64,000 nucleotides of DNA from Actinoplanes sandaracinus (GTDB taxonomy: Bacteria > Actinomycetota > Actinomycetes > Mycobacteriales > Micromonosporaceae), in contig NZ_JASCTH010000012.1 in assembly GCF_030009775.1 (NCBI RefSeq), forward strand, positions 1 through 64,000. Reading direction: 5' to 3'. A program made the position numbers and the translations under genes. Numbering within the stretch: the stretch's first letter is position 1; each line of letters opens with the position of its first letter. Positions 1 through 7,769 of the stretch are shown one piece after another. The notes beneath the pieces are model-generated. The model worked only from the letters and a program-made list of their open reading frames with translations. It was not told where the DNA came from and searched no databases.

Positions 1-130
1 TGATGACCCGGATCGAGCGACACGAACAGAAAGAGCAGAACCTCCAGCAACCCGCCGGCTGCAATACCCAGCCTGCCGCACACGCCCTGGCCGCATAACC
101 CCCGAAGAATTTACGAACCCAAGCACTTAG
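1..130. mobile_element. Probable end of an insertion element (partial, runs off window)
   Basis: The recognisable phosphatase-fold reading frame to the right stops making sense at about position 130, inside its catalytic domain. The sequence to the left is unlike its neighbour, with more A/T and no continuation of the fold. On the plus strand a short frame (ATG at 3, TAA at 96-98) could be the C-terminal tail of a transposase, followed by about 30 nt of non-coding end up to the junction. Target-site duplication and inverted repeat cannot be checked because the other end lies outside the window. The family is not recognised. The alternative is an ordinary rearrangement breakpoint. Confidence 0.35.
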
Positions 131-904
131 GCCCAGCCCGGAGACGACCGGTTCCAGGCCGCGGTCGTCCACCGTGGCGTTCAGGTCGCCGAGCAGGACC
201 ACCCGGGGGACGGGCTCGGCCGCCAGGGCCGCGGCGAGCCGGCGGGCGCTGTCGTCGCGGCGTGCCGTGTCGAGGCCGCCCACGCCGAGCCGCACCGACG
301 GCAGGTGGACGACGTAGACCGCGATGTCGCCGTGCGAGGTCCGCACGACGGCGCGCAGCCCGCGGTTCCAGTCGGCGCCGAACCCGGCGGGCCTGATGTC
401 CAGCGCGGTGGCCTCGGTGAGCGGATGCCGGGACCACAGCGCCACGGTGCCGTGCACGGTGTGGTGGGCGTATTCGGCGGGGAACGCCGCCGTGTAGGCG
501 GGCAGCGCCGCCGGGACGATCTCCTCCAGCGCGACCAGGTCGGGGCCGGCGGTGAGCAGAGTGCGGACGGTCGCGGCCGGATCTGGGTTCTCGTCGCTGA
601 CGTTGTGCTGGACCGCCACCAGGTCGTGCGGGGTGTCGCCGTCCGGGATCAGGTGGCCGCCGAAGATCGCGAGCCAGGCGGCGAGCGGCAGCACCGAGGC
701 GATCAGCGCCGGCCGGGAGCCGCGCCAGGCGGCGAGAACGAACAGGACCGGCACGGTGACCCCGAGCCACGGCAGGAACGTCGGCAGGAGACTGCCGCCC
801 GGCAGCACCCGGTGGAAGGCGAGCGACGCGGCCACCAGAACCGCGCCGGGGACGAGGACGAACCGGCCGAACCGGTCCCGCCCGGCTTGGCCGACGATCC
901 GCAT
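130..904 (-). pseudogene. Endonuclease/exonuclease/phosphatase-family membrane protein, 3' end lost
   Basis: Starts at ATG 902-904, 22 nt after the hydrolase stop. About 258 codons are recognisable. The first ~75 residues hold two to three hydrophobic segments (such as VPGAVLVAASLAF and PWLGVTVPVLFVLAA). An EEP fold follows, with the QHNVSDENPD strand, the metal-binding Glu in LVALEEI, and GDLNATVDD. The family normally continues for about 40-60 more residues to an essential S-D-H motif. Here the frame changes character after LEPVVSGLGL and runs open to the window edge without that motif. I infer disruption by the element at 1-130 and loss of phosphodiesterase activity. Known relatives are membrane-anchored proteins of unknown substrate. 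Confidence 0.6.
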
Positions 905-926
905 CCGGCGATGCTCGCACAGCCGT

Positions 927-1817
927 TCAAGCGGCGGGCGTCAGGATCTCGCGGAGCACCTGGTCCCAGACGGCGCGGGGTGGAGACTCGTGGCCGACGC
1001 CGTCCAGCCAGACGAGGCGGGCGCCGGGGATGCACCGGGCCAGGTCTTCCGGATGCCCGGCGGGGAAACGCCGGTCCAGGGTGCCGTGCAGGACGACCGT
1101 CGGCACGGTGATGCCGCCGAGCAGGTCACGGACGGTCGGGCCGTAACCGGTGAGGCGGTGGTTAAGGCGGGTGGCGGCCAGGTCGGCCGACCGGTCGAAG
1201 ACCCGCTCCGCGAGCCGGCGCAGGTGCGGTTCGTCAGCGGTGAACGGGCCGCCGCCGGCCCGGATCTCGTCGATCATGCGGGCGACCGCCGCCTTGCGGT
1301 CCGACCAGTCGGTCTCGTCGGTGGCCGGGGGCGCCTCGACCGTACGCACACCGGCCGTGACCGTGCCCGCGGAGACCGCGACCGGTCCGCCGGCCGCGAC
1401 CGGAGGCGTCGGGGGTGTCGCGCCGTCGGCGCTGGTCGAGATGAGGGTGAGGCTGAGCACCCGGGACGGATGATGCACCGCGAGGCGCTGCGCGAGGACG
1501 CCGCCGTGCGAGAAGCCGACCAGATGCGCGGCCGGCACGTCGAGCGCGTCGAGCACCCCGACCGCGTCGTGCAGGAGGTCGGCGGCGCAGTAGGAGGGGG
1601 CGCCCGCCGGATAGGAGGTCGACCGCCCGGTGTCCCGTTGGTCGTATCGGATGACGAACCTGTCGCCGGCCGCCAGCCGCCGGCAGAACTCGTCGTCCCA
1701 CCAGTCCATCGAGCTGGCATCGCCGGCCAGGAGAAGCAGGGGAGCCTCGTTGGGCTCGCCGAACGTCTCCACGCACACATGGATGCCGTTGACCGGCATC
1801 ATCGTCTCGTGCACCAC
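927..1817 (-). CDS. Alpha/beta-fold hydrolase
   Basis: A 296-residue protein of the usual length for a single-domain cytoplasmic alpha/beta hydrolase. The nucleophile elbow is GFSHGG (Ser103), the acid is probably Asp248 in HGTLDRRFP, and the base is His276 in GVGHESPP, so the catalytic triad is complete. An oxyanion-type loop (LLLLAGDAS) sits near residue 30. Similar proteins are methyl-esterases or unassigned serine hydrolases, and the substrate cannot be read from the sequence. The start is ATG 1815-1817; an internal pair of Met codons (residues 6-7) is an alternative. It is followed 22 nt later by the truncated phosphatase gene, probably in the same transcript. Confidence 0.8.
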   Translation of the reverse strand: MVHETMMPVNGIHVCVETFGEPNEAPLLLLAGDASSMDWWDDEFCRRLAAGDRFVIRYDQRDTGRSTSYPAGAPSYCAADLLHDAVGVLDALDVPAAHLVGFSHGGVLAQRLAVHHPSRVLSLTLISTSADGATPPTPPVAAGGPVAVSAGTVTAGVRTVEAPPATDETDWSDRKAAVARMIDEIRAGGGPFTADEPHLRRLAERVFDRSADLAATRLNHRLTGYGPTVRDLLGGITVPTVVLHGTLDRRFPAGHPEDLARCIPGARLVWLDGVGHESPPRAVWDQVLREILTPAA

Positions 1818-1868
1818 GTGTTCATTGTGGCCAGCCTCACCGACAGCGAGGTTACGCGGACATCACAT

Positions 1869-1903
1869 CGGGGGACCAGGCCGCTGAGAGGCCCGGTCCC
1901 CCG
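1869..1903. terminator. Hairpin terminator
   Basis: A 13-position stem with one mismatch (CGGGGGACC-a-GGCC against GGCC-c-GGTCCCCCG) and a 7-nt loop, just downstream of the small membrane protein gene on the minus strand. There is no T-tract, as is common in high-GC actinobacteria. Confidence 0.6.
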
Positions 1904-1909
1904 TCGCCC

Positions 1910-2275
1910 CTACCGGTGGGCCGGCAGGGCGGCGGCAGCCCGTGCCTGGCCACGCACCACCCGCAGCGACGCCGCGGTCAGGGCGAGTGCGATAACGAAC
2001 AGCGTGAGGTGCAGGTACGGACTGGCGATCGGCACGAAACCGATGATCGCGACCGGGATCTGAACGATCCCGATCAGCGCGGCGAGCAGCCAGCGACGGC
2101 CGCCGCTCCAGAGCAGGGCCGTCCACACGGGTGCGGAAGCGACCAGCAGGGTGAGCCCGTCCAGCACGGTGTGCATGACCGGGTCGTGCACCGCGGTGTG
2201 GGCGAACGCGCTCGCGGGCGAGGCGATCCACAGCCCGGCGAGGGCGAGGGCGAGAACGACAGCGGCACGACGCAT
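1910..2275 (-). CDS. Small membrane protein with signal peptide, unknown function
   Basis: A 121-residue protein. The start at ATG 2273-2275 is chosen because a strong ribosome site (GGAGG, 6 nt upstream) precedes it; a longer frame exists upstream without such a site. It begins MRRAAVVLALALAG, a signal or first membrane segment ending near ASPASAFAH. Three further hydrophobic segments follow (around TVLDGLTLLVASAPVW, LLAALIGIVQIPVAI and LHLTLFVIALALTAAS). A His-rich stretch (HTAVHDPVMH) lies just after the first segment. No family is recognised. The transcript ends at the hairpin at 1869-1903. Confidence 0.65.
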   Translation of the reverse strand: MRRAAVVLALALAGLWIASPASAFAHTAVHDPVMHTVLDGLTLLVASAPVWTALLWSGGRRWLLAALIGIVQIPVAIIGFVPIASPYLHLTLFVIALALTAASLRVVRGQARAAAALPAHR

Positions 2276-2450
2276 GGGATCCTCCAGCGTAATCAGACCG
2301 TTGCTGCGAGTAATCACCGTAGCATCCGGGGCGCGAGTCACGTCGATTCATTCGCCCGGCAGGGCTGTTACACAGAGTGGCACTTGAGGTTCAGGATCTT
2401 GACCGATCAGCCAGGGGACTACTTTTAGTGATCATGACTAGCCTGCACCA

Positions 2451-2729
2451 GTGCGTTTGATCGAACTTGCGATGACCAGTGCGCTCACGGTGAGTATTGC
2501 CGGCGTTTCTTACGTTGCGTTGAACCCCAGGGACCTGGAGTCCCGTGCCCAGAAGGTCGCCGACCAGGCGACCTGCCGGACGGTGGACACCGCGATCGTG
2601 GGCTACCTGATGAACAACGGAGCGGCGCCAGCCTCGATCGGGCAGCTGACCGACTACGTCCGGGGTGACATCTCGCGGTACCGCATCGTCGACGGGGTCG
2701 CCGCGGGCCCCGGATGCGCCCGCGCGTAG
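2451..2729 (+). CDS. Short secreted or pilin-like protein, unknown
   Basis: A 92-residue frame starting at GTG 2451, or ATG 2472; neither has a clear ribosome site. A single hydrophobic N-terminal segment (ALTVSIAGVSYVAL) is followed by an acidic helix (PRDLESRAQKVADQA), then two cysteines far apart. The layout resembles small pseudopilins (one hydrophobic helix continuing into an amphipathic helix), but the canonical prepilin-peptidase site is not evident. It is not operonic with its neighbours. Confidence 0.4.
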   Translation: MRLIELAMTSALTVSIAGVSYVALNPRDLESRAQKVADQATCRTVDTAIVGYLMNNGAAPASIGQLTDYVRGDISRYRIVDGVAAGPGCARA

Positions 2730-2742
2730 GCGCGGAAGAAGT

Positions 2743-3240
2743 TCACCAGAACGCAACACCGGGACCTCCCGCGCCGCGCAGGGCTTCCGCGACCGCGTCC
2801 TCCGGCGTCGCCGCGTGACGGAGTCCGGGCACGGGCGCGCCGTCGGCCCGCACGACCCGCCAGCCGCCGAGCGACACCACCGGGATTCCGCCGCGTCGCA
2901 TGGCCAGGGCGATCTCACTGAGCGTGCCCCACGACCCGCCGATGCCGATGACCGCGTCGGCGGACCAGACGATGACGGCGTTCCGGGCCTGCCCCATGTT
3001 CGTCACGACGGTCACCGAAAGGTCCGGGGAAGCCTCTTCCGTGCCGTCACCGGGCCGGATGCCGACGACCGTCCCACCCTTGCCGCGGGTGCCCGCGGCC
3101 ACCGCGGCCATCACCCCGGTCCCGCCGCCGCAGAGAACGACAGCGCCGTGCCCGGCGAGCAGTTCGCCCACCCGCCGGGCGTGCGCGGCCTCTTCGGCGG
3201 TGCATTCCGCCGGCCCGCAGACAGCCACTTGAACAGCCAC
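2743..3240 (-). CDS. LOG/TIGR00725-type nucleotide-binding protein
   Basis: A 165-residue Rossmann-like protein of the LOG (lysine decarboxylase-like) superfamily. It carries the glycine-rich loop VVLCGGGTGVMAAVAAG and the diagnostic GIGGSWGTLSEIALAM (the PGGxGTxxE-type motif with a conserved Glu). Relatives are either phosphoribohydrolases acting on nucleotide monophosphates or cofactor-binding proteins; this short TIGR00725 branch has no settled function. GTG 3240 is my preferred start because homologous sequence begins at VQVAVCGP. A GGGGAGG sits very close to it, so GTG 3228 or ATG 3288 remain possible. Confidence 0.65.
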   Translation of the reverse strand: MAVQVAVCGPAECTAEEAAHARRVGELLAGHGAVVLCGGGTGVMAAVAAGTRGKGGTVVGIRPGDGTEEASPDLSVTVVTNMGQARNAVIVWSADAVIGIGGSWGTLSEIALAMRRGGIPVVSLGGWRVVRADGAPVPGLRHAATPEDAVAEALRGAGGPGVAFW

Positions 3241-3387
3241 GCCTCCCCTATCCCCACCCAGCCGTAGCCCACGCACGCCACCCACCACCAGAACACGCGT
3301 CAGCGACGGCTGACGCCGCCGGGCCTGCGGCGCACAGGGCCGGGCCGACGAAACGCCGGGCGGCGGGAGGGGTTCAGGAGCGGCCTA

Positions 3388-3405
3388 TAGGCAACTTGTT
3401 GCATA
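3388..3405. promoter_or_regulatory. Dyad operator candidate (PadR?) upstream of fadH
   Basis: TAgGCAACttGTTGCaTA: 7 of 8 paired positions match around a TT centre. Its right half is the -35 hexamer of the promoter at 3397-3425. The operon it precedes ends with a padR gene, so PadR autoregulation is the simplest reading (inference). Confidence 0.5.
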
Positions 3406-3425
3406 GGTGTTTTGTTGTCTATGCT
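3397..3425 (+). promoter_or_regulatory. Promoter of fadH operon
   Basis: TTGTTG, a 17-nt spacer and TATGCT, placing the transcription start near 3432, about 28 nt before the fadH ATG. Confidence 0.5.
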
Positions 3426-3459
3426 GCGGCGGCCAGTTATCCGCGAGGAGGCCGACGAC

Positions 3460-5496
3460 ATGGGCACTGCGTTTCCGACCCTGCTCAGCCCGCTCGACCT
3501 CGGGCACACCGTGCTGCGCAACCGGGTCGTCATGGGCTCCATGCACACGAAGCTCGAGGACCGGGCGCGTGACCTGCCGAAACTCGCCGCGTTCTTCGCC
3601 GAGCGGGCCAAGGGCGGCACCGCCCTCATCGTCACCGGCGGTTACGCGCCGACGTGGCGGGGCTGGCTTCTGCCGTTCGGCAGCCAGATGACCACGACCG
3701 GACAGGCCCGCCGGCACCGCACGGTGACCGACGCCGTGCACCAGCACGACGGCAAGATCCTGTTGCAGGTGCTGCACGCGGGGCGGTACGCCTACCACCC
3801 GTTCAGCGCCGCCGCGTCGCGGAAGAAGTCGCCGATCACGCCGTTCAAGCCGCGCGCGATGAGCGCCCGCGAGGTCGACCGCACGGCGACCGCGTTCGCG
3901 AGGGCCGCGGCCCTGGCGAAGCGGGCCGGCTACGACGGTGTCGAGGTCATGGGCTCCGAGGGCTACCTGATCAACCAGTTCCTGACCGCCCGCACGAACG
4001 ACCGCACCGACGCCTGGGGCGGCAGCGCCCAGAAGCGGATGCGGTTCCCCCTGGAGATCGTGAAGCGGACCCGTGACCTGGTCGGCGCCGACTTCATCGT
4101 GCAGTACCGGATCAGCCTGCTCGACCTGGTCGACGACGCGCAGTCCTGGGAGGAGACCGTCGAGCTGGCGCGCGGCCTCCAGGAGGGCGGCGTGTCGATC
4201 CTGAACACCGGGATCGGCTGGCACGAGGCCCGGGTGCCGACCATCGTCACGTCGGTGCCGCCGGCCGCGTTCGCGTGGGTGACCGGCAAGCTGCGGCGCG
4301 AGGTGTCGGTGCCGGTGATCGCCTCGAACCGGATCAACCGCCCGGAGATCGCCGAGCGGATCCTCGCCGCGGGCGACGCCGATCTGGTGTCGATGGCCCG
4401 CCCGCTGCTGGCCGACGCCGAGTTCGTGAACAAGGCCGCCGAGGGCCGGGCGAGCGAGATCATCACCTGCATCGCGTGCAACCAGGCCTGCCTCGACCAC
4501 ACGTTCAGCAACAAGCGGGCCACCTGCATGCTGAACCCGCGCGCCGGGTACGAGACCGAGCTGGTGCTCTCGCCCACCCGTACCGTCAAGAAGGTCGCTG
4601 TCGTGGGGGCCGGCCCCGCCGGCCTGGCGGCGGCGGTGGAGCTCGCCGGCCGTGGGCACCGGGTGGAGATCTTCGAGGCCGCCGAGCGGATCGGCGGGCA
4701 GTTCCGGCTGGCCGCGCGCATCCCCGGCAAGGAGGACTTCGCCCACACGCTGACCTACTACCAGCACATGATCGAGACCCGCGGAATCACCCTGCATCTC
4801 GGCAAGCGCGTCGCCGCCGATGATCTGACCGGGTTCGATGACGTGGTCGTGGCGACCGGGGTGACGCCGCGGGTGCCGCCGATCCCCGGGATCGAGCACC
4901 CGTCGGTGGTGACCTACCAGCAGGTCGTGGGCGGGGACGCCCCGGTCGGCGCGCGGGTCGCGGTGATAGGCGCCGGCGGGATCGGCTTCGACGTCGCCGA
5001 GTTCCTGCTGCACGAGCCGGGCGAGTCGGCCGAACACTGGATGCGGCGCTGGGGGGTGACCGATCCCGCCGAGCAGCGCGGCGGCCTCACCATGAAGGTG
5101 AAGGCCCCGCCGCGGCGGGAGGTGCACCTGCTCCAGCGCAAGGACAGCGCGCTCGGCAAGGGCCTCGGCAAGACCAGCGGCTGGGTGCACCGCGCGACCC
5201 TGCAGGACTCCGGGGTGGCGATGCTGCGCGGCGTCGAGTACGTCCGCGTCGACGACGAGGGCCTGCACATCACCGTGCCGGCGAACCCGAAGGACCCGAA
5301 GTCGCCGCGGGAGGCCCGCCTGCTGGCGGTGGACACCGTGGTGGTCTGCGCCGGCCAGGAGTCGGTGCGTGACCTCGTCGCGCCGCTCACCGCCCGGGGC
5401 GTCGCGGTGCACGTGATCGGCGGCGCCGACGTGGCCGCCGAACTGGACGCGAAACGCGCGATCAAGCAGGCGACCGAGCTCGCCGCACGCCTGTAA
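3460..5496 (+). CDS. fadH: 2,4-dienoyl-CoA reductase (NADPH), FadH type
   Basis: A 678-residue enzyme, close to the ~670 of E. coli FadH. It reduces 2,4-dienoyl-CoA during beta-oxidation of unsaturated acyl chains. Domains: an old-yellow-enzyme-type FMN barrel (about 5-330, with QVLHAGRYAY and EVMGSEGYLINQF), a 4Fe-4S ligand set Cys337-x2-Cys340-x3-Cys344-x11-Cys356, an FAD-binding Rossmann fold (VVGAGPAGLAAA, about 380) and an NAD(P)H fold (VAVIGAGGIGFD, about 500). The start at ATG 3460 is set by GGAGG 8 nt upstream; an upstream in-frame ATG at 3412 lies within the promoter. It is first gene of a three-gene operon with a hydratase and a PadR regulator. Confidence 0.9.
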   Translation: MGTAFPTLLSPLDLGHTVLRNRVVMGSMHTKLEDRARDLPKLAAFFAERAKGGTALIVTGGYAPTWRGWLLPFGSQMTTTGQARRHRTVTDAVHQHDGKILLQVLHAGRYAYHPFSAAASRKKSPITPFKPRAMSAREVDRTATAFARAAALAKRAGYDGVEVMGSEGYLINQFLTARTNDRTDAWGGSAQKRMRFPLEIVKRTRDLVGADFIVQYRISLLDLVDDAQSWEETVELARGLQEGGVSILNTGIGWHEARVPTIVTSVPPAAFAWVTGKLRREVSVPVIASNRINRPEIAERILAAGDADLVSMARPLLADAEFVNKAAEGRASEIITCIACNQACLDHTFSNKRATCMLNPRAGYETELVLSPTRTVKKVAVVGAGPAGLAAAVELAGRGHRVEIFEAAERIGGQFRLAARIPGKEDFAHTLTYYQHMIETRGITLHLGKRVAADDLTGFDDVVVATGVTPRVPPIPGIEHPSVVTYQQVVGGDAPVGARVAVIGAGGIGFDVAEFLLHEPGESAEHWMRRWGVTDPAEQRGGLTMKVKAPPRREVHLLQRKDSALGKGLGKTSGWVHRATLQDSGVAMLRGVEYVRVDDEGLHITVPANPKDPKSPREARLLAVDTVVVCAGQESVRDLVAPLTARGVAVHVIGGADVAAELDAKRAIKQATELAARL

Positions 5497-5508
5497 AGGA
5501 CTCATGAC

Positions 5509-6303
5509 ATGACCCTGGTGACCACCCGGATCGAGGACGGCGTCGCGCACGTGCGCCTGGCCCGCCCCGACAAGCTCAACGCCCTCACCCTGGACACGCT
5601 CGCCGAGCTGGTCGCCACGGCCGGGCGGCTGCGCCGCGACCGTACGATCCGGGCCGTGATCCTCGCCGGCGAGGGCGCCTCGTTCTGCGCGGGCCTGGAC
5701 ATCCCCGGCACGCTGAAGCAACCGCGCCGGATCGTCGGCGCCTTCCTGCCGGCGCCGTGGCGCGGGACGAACCTGTTCCAGGAGGCGTGCTGGGCGTGGC
5801 GGCGGGTGCCGGTCCCGGTGATCGCGGCCGTACACGGCCACTGCTACGGCGGTGGCCTGCAGATCGCGCTGGCCGCGGATTTCCGCTTCGCCACCGGCGA
5901 CTCGAAGTGGTCGGTGCTGGAGGGCAAGTGGGGCATCATCCCCGACATGACCGGCATCCGGACCCTGACCGAGGTGGTCGGGCTCGACGTCGCCAAGCGC
6001 CTGACGATGACCGCTGAGGAGATCTCCGGCGCCGAGGCCGACCGGCTCGGCCTGGTGACCGAGGTGCACGACGACCCGATCGCCGCCGCCACCGCGTTCG
6101 CCCAGCGGCTCGCCGGTCGCTCCCCCGACGCGGTCGCCGCCGCGAAACGCCTGCTCGACGGGGCGGTGACGGCCAGTGCCCGGCGCACGTTCGCCCGCGA
6201 GCGACGGGTTCAGCTGCGCCTTCTCACGCTGCGGAACACGAAGATCCTCCAGCGTGCGGCGATGAAGCGGACGGCTCCCGAGTTCGGTCCGCGCGGCTCG
6301 TAA
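5509..6303 (+). CDS. Enoyl-CoA hydratase/isomerase (crotonase) family protein
   Basis: A 264-residue crotonase-fold protein. The two oxyanion-hole segments are visible as ASFCAGLD (58-64) and VHGHCYGGGLQ (108-118). A candidate acid/base Glu lies in WSVLEGKWGIIPDM (135-147). The IIPDM signature is typical of a crotonase branch involved in fatty-acid degradation whose exact substrate is not fixed by sequence. It begins 12 nt after the fadH stop and is presumably cotranscribed, so it probably acts on the same unsaturated acyl-CoAs. Confidence 0.85.
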   Translation: MTLVTTRIEDGVAHVRLARPDKLNALTLDTLAELVATAGRLRRDRTIRAVILAGEGASFCAGLDIPGTLKQPRRIVGAFLPAPWRGTNLFQEACWAWRRVPVPVIAAVHGHCYGGGLQIALAADFRFATGDSKWSVLEGKWGIIPDMTGIRTLTEVVGLDVAKRLTMTAEEISGAEADRLGLVTEVHDDPIAAATAFAQRLAGRSPDAVAAAKRLLDGAVTASARRTFARERRVQLRLLTLRNTKILQRAAMKRTAPEFGPRGS

Positions 6304-6314
6304 CCTTTAGTCCC

Positions 6315-6872
6315 GTGTCGCTTCGCAACGCTGTCCTCGCCGCCCTCATCAACCGTGAGGCGTCCGGTTACGAGCTGGCCAAGCAGTTCCATGTGTCGGT
6401 GGCGGCCTTCTGGACCGCCACCTCGCAGCAGCTCTACCGCGAGCTGGAGAAGATGGAGGCCGAGGGGCTGCTGTCGGCCCGGGTGGTCGCCCAGTCCAAA
6501 CGCCCCGACAAACGGCTCTTCTCCCTCACCGACGCCGGGCGGTCGGCCCTGCGGGCCTTCACCCGGCAGGACCCGAGACCCACGACGGTACGCGACGAGC
6601 TGCTCGTCCAGATCGAGGCGCTGGCCCACGCCGACGTGGCCTGCGTCCGGTCGTCGATCGAGGCTCGGATCGAGTCGAGCGCGCGCCGCCTGGAGAGTTA
6701 CGAGCAGCGCCTGAAGGAGATCCTCGGCGACCGCGGCGACGAGGAGTTCCTCTCCACCGGCAACCGCATCGGCCCGTACCTGACGTTGCAGCGGGGCATC
6801 ATCTTCGAGCGCGAGAACATCACCTGGGGCCGGCTCGCCCTCACCGTCCTGGACCGGCGTTTCCCCAGCTGA
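6315..6872 (+). CDS. PadR-family transcriptional regulator
   Basis: A 185-residue regulator with an N-terminal PadR winged helix (1-85: LRNAVLAALINREASGYELA ... QLYRELEKMEAEGLL ... KRLFSLTDAGRSAL) and a C-terminal helical Vir/PadR-C dimerisation domain (about 95-180). The GTG start at 6315 lies 11 nt after the hydratase stop. As the last gene of the operon it probably represses fadH-ech-padR and is released by an acyl-type ligand; the dyad at 3388-3405 is the candidate site. Its stop codon sits in the first copy of a tandem repeat. Confidence 0.85.
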   Translation: MSLRNAVLAALINREASGYELAKQFHVSVAAFWTATSQQLYRELEKMEAEGLLSARVVAQSKRPDKRLFSLTDAGRSALRAFTRQDPRPTTVRDELLVQIEALAHADVACVRSSIEARIESSARRLESYEQRLKEILGDRGDEEFLSTGNRIGPYLTLQRGIIFERENITWGRLALTVLDRRFPS

Positions 6873-6917
6873 TCAGCCGGCTGGGTCGATCAACCGGCTG
6901 AGTCGATCAACCGGCCA
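6871..6917. repeat. 17-bp tandem repeat over two convergent stop codons
   Basis: Almost three copies of gatcaaccggctgagtc. Copy 1 begins inside the padR TGA, and copy 3 contains the stop of the convergent gene. Confidence 0.85.
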
Positions 6918-7683
6918 TGGCGTGTTCGCGGTTCGGGGCGGACCAGCGGCTGCGGGCCGTCTCACTGACGCGGGACGCGCGGTAGAGCCAGGCGATGTCG
7001 CAGCCGAACGACCAGGTCAGCGGGGCCAGCACGACGACCAGGGCGAGCACGGCCACCAGGGTCGGCAGCAGGCCGCTGGCGACCGCGACGAGGATGACGC
7101 CCTGCACGGCCGCGACCACCTTGCGGCTGAAGCGCGGCGGGGTCGGGGCGTTCAGCCAGGGCAGCGCCCACGAGGCGGCGACGAAGGCGTAGCGGAAGAC
7201 GCCGATCGCGACGGCCCACCAGCCCAGCTCGGAGCCGGCGTAGACGCTGAGGACCAGGACGAGGATGGAGTCGATCTCCATGTCGAAGCGGGCACCCAGC
7301 GAGGTGGTGGTGCCGGTACGGCGGGCCACCTGGCCGTCGATGCCGTCCATGGCGAGGGCGACCCCGGCGAGGGTGACCAACAGCGCGACCGGCGTCTCGG
7401 CGCCGGCGACATGGGCGACGATCAGGGCGGTCACGCCGCCGGTGAGGATCGCCCGGCTAAACGTGACCGAATTCGCCCATCCGAGCCGGGTCATTCCCGC
7501 ACGCTGGAGAGCGAGACCCAGCAGGCCGCACAGGACGGCGCCGTAGACCACCCCGGCCACCAGGCCCCACGTGCTGAGACCCACCGTGACGGCGAGCGCG
7601 CCCAGCAGCAGGAGCTGGGCGACGAACCCGGCCAGCGGAGCCCGGTACGGACTCGTCGTGGTCGTGGCGGTACTGATGGTCAC
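6907..7683 (-). CDS. CDP-alcohol phosphatidyltransferase family membrane protein
   Basis: A 258-residue membrane enzyme. The catalytic signature is complete: Asp113, Asp116-Gly117, Ala120-Arg121, Gly130, Asp134 and Asp138, the D-x2-DG-x2-AR-x8-G-x3-D-x3-D pattern that binds two metal ions and the CDP-alcohol. The preceding NSVTFSR also fits the family. About six hydrophobic segments are present. It transfers a substituted phosphate from a CDP-alcohol to an acceptor alcohol; the lipid product is not assignable. GTG 7683 is chosen because AGGAGG precedes it. It is divergent from the pterin/glycosyl cluster and could share its control region. Confidence 0.8.
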   Translation of the reverse strand: MTISTATTTTSPYRAPLAGFVAQLLLLGALAVTVGLSTWGLVAGVVYGAVLCGLLGLALQRAGMTRLGWANSVTFSRAILTGGVTALIVAHVAGAETPVALLVTLAGVALAMDGIDGQVARRTGTTTSLGARFDMEIDSILVLVLSVYAGSELGWWAVAIGVFRYAFVAASWALPWLNAPTPPRFSRKVVAAVQGVILVAVASGLLPTLVAVLALVVVLAPLTWSFGCDIAWLYRASRVSETARSRWSAPNREHAMAG

Positions 7684-7721
7684 CGTTCCTCCTGGACGTA
7701 GGGTTTAGCCGCTGTCCCCGA

Positions 7722-7750
7722 TTGACACGCTCGCCGGGGACTTTTGGTTC
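7722..7750 (+). promoter_or_regulatory. Possible promoter of the 7.8-12.5 kb cluster
   Basis: A perfect -35 (TTGACA) and a 17-nt spacer, but a weak -10 (TGGTTC). It would start transcription near 7757, which favours the TTG start at 7770 over the upstream ATG 7755. Confidence 0.35.
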
Positions 7751-7769
7751 AGTGATGGAAGGGAAGACT

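Noticed and set aside
3297..3316. 8-bp hairpin GCGTCAGC/GCTGACGC between divergent genes
   Set aside because: Lies upstream of both genes, so not a terminator; no promoter relation that would support an operator.
3385..6069. Very long open antisense frame opposite fadH and the hydratase (about 890 codons)
   Set aside because: No recognisable motif, His/Gly/Arg-rich composition typical of an antisense shadow in high-GC DNA, and the plus-strand genes are clearly real.
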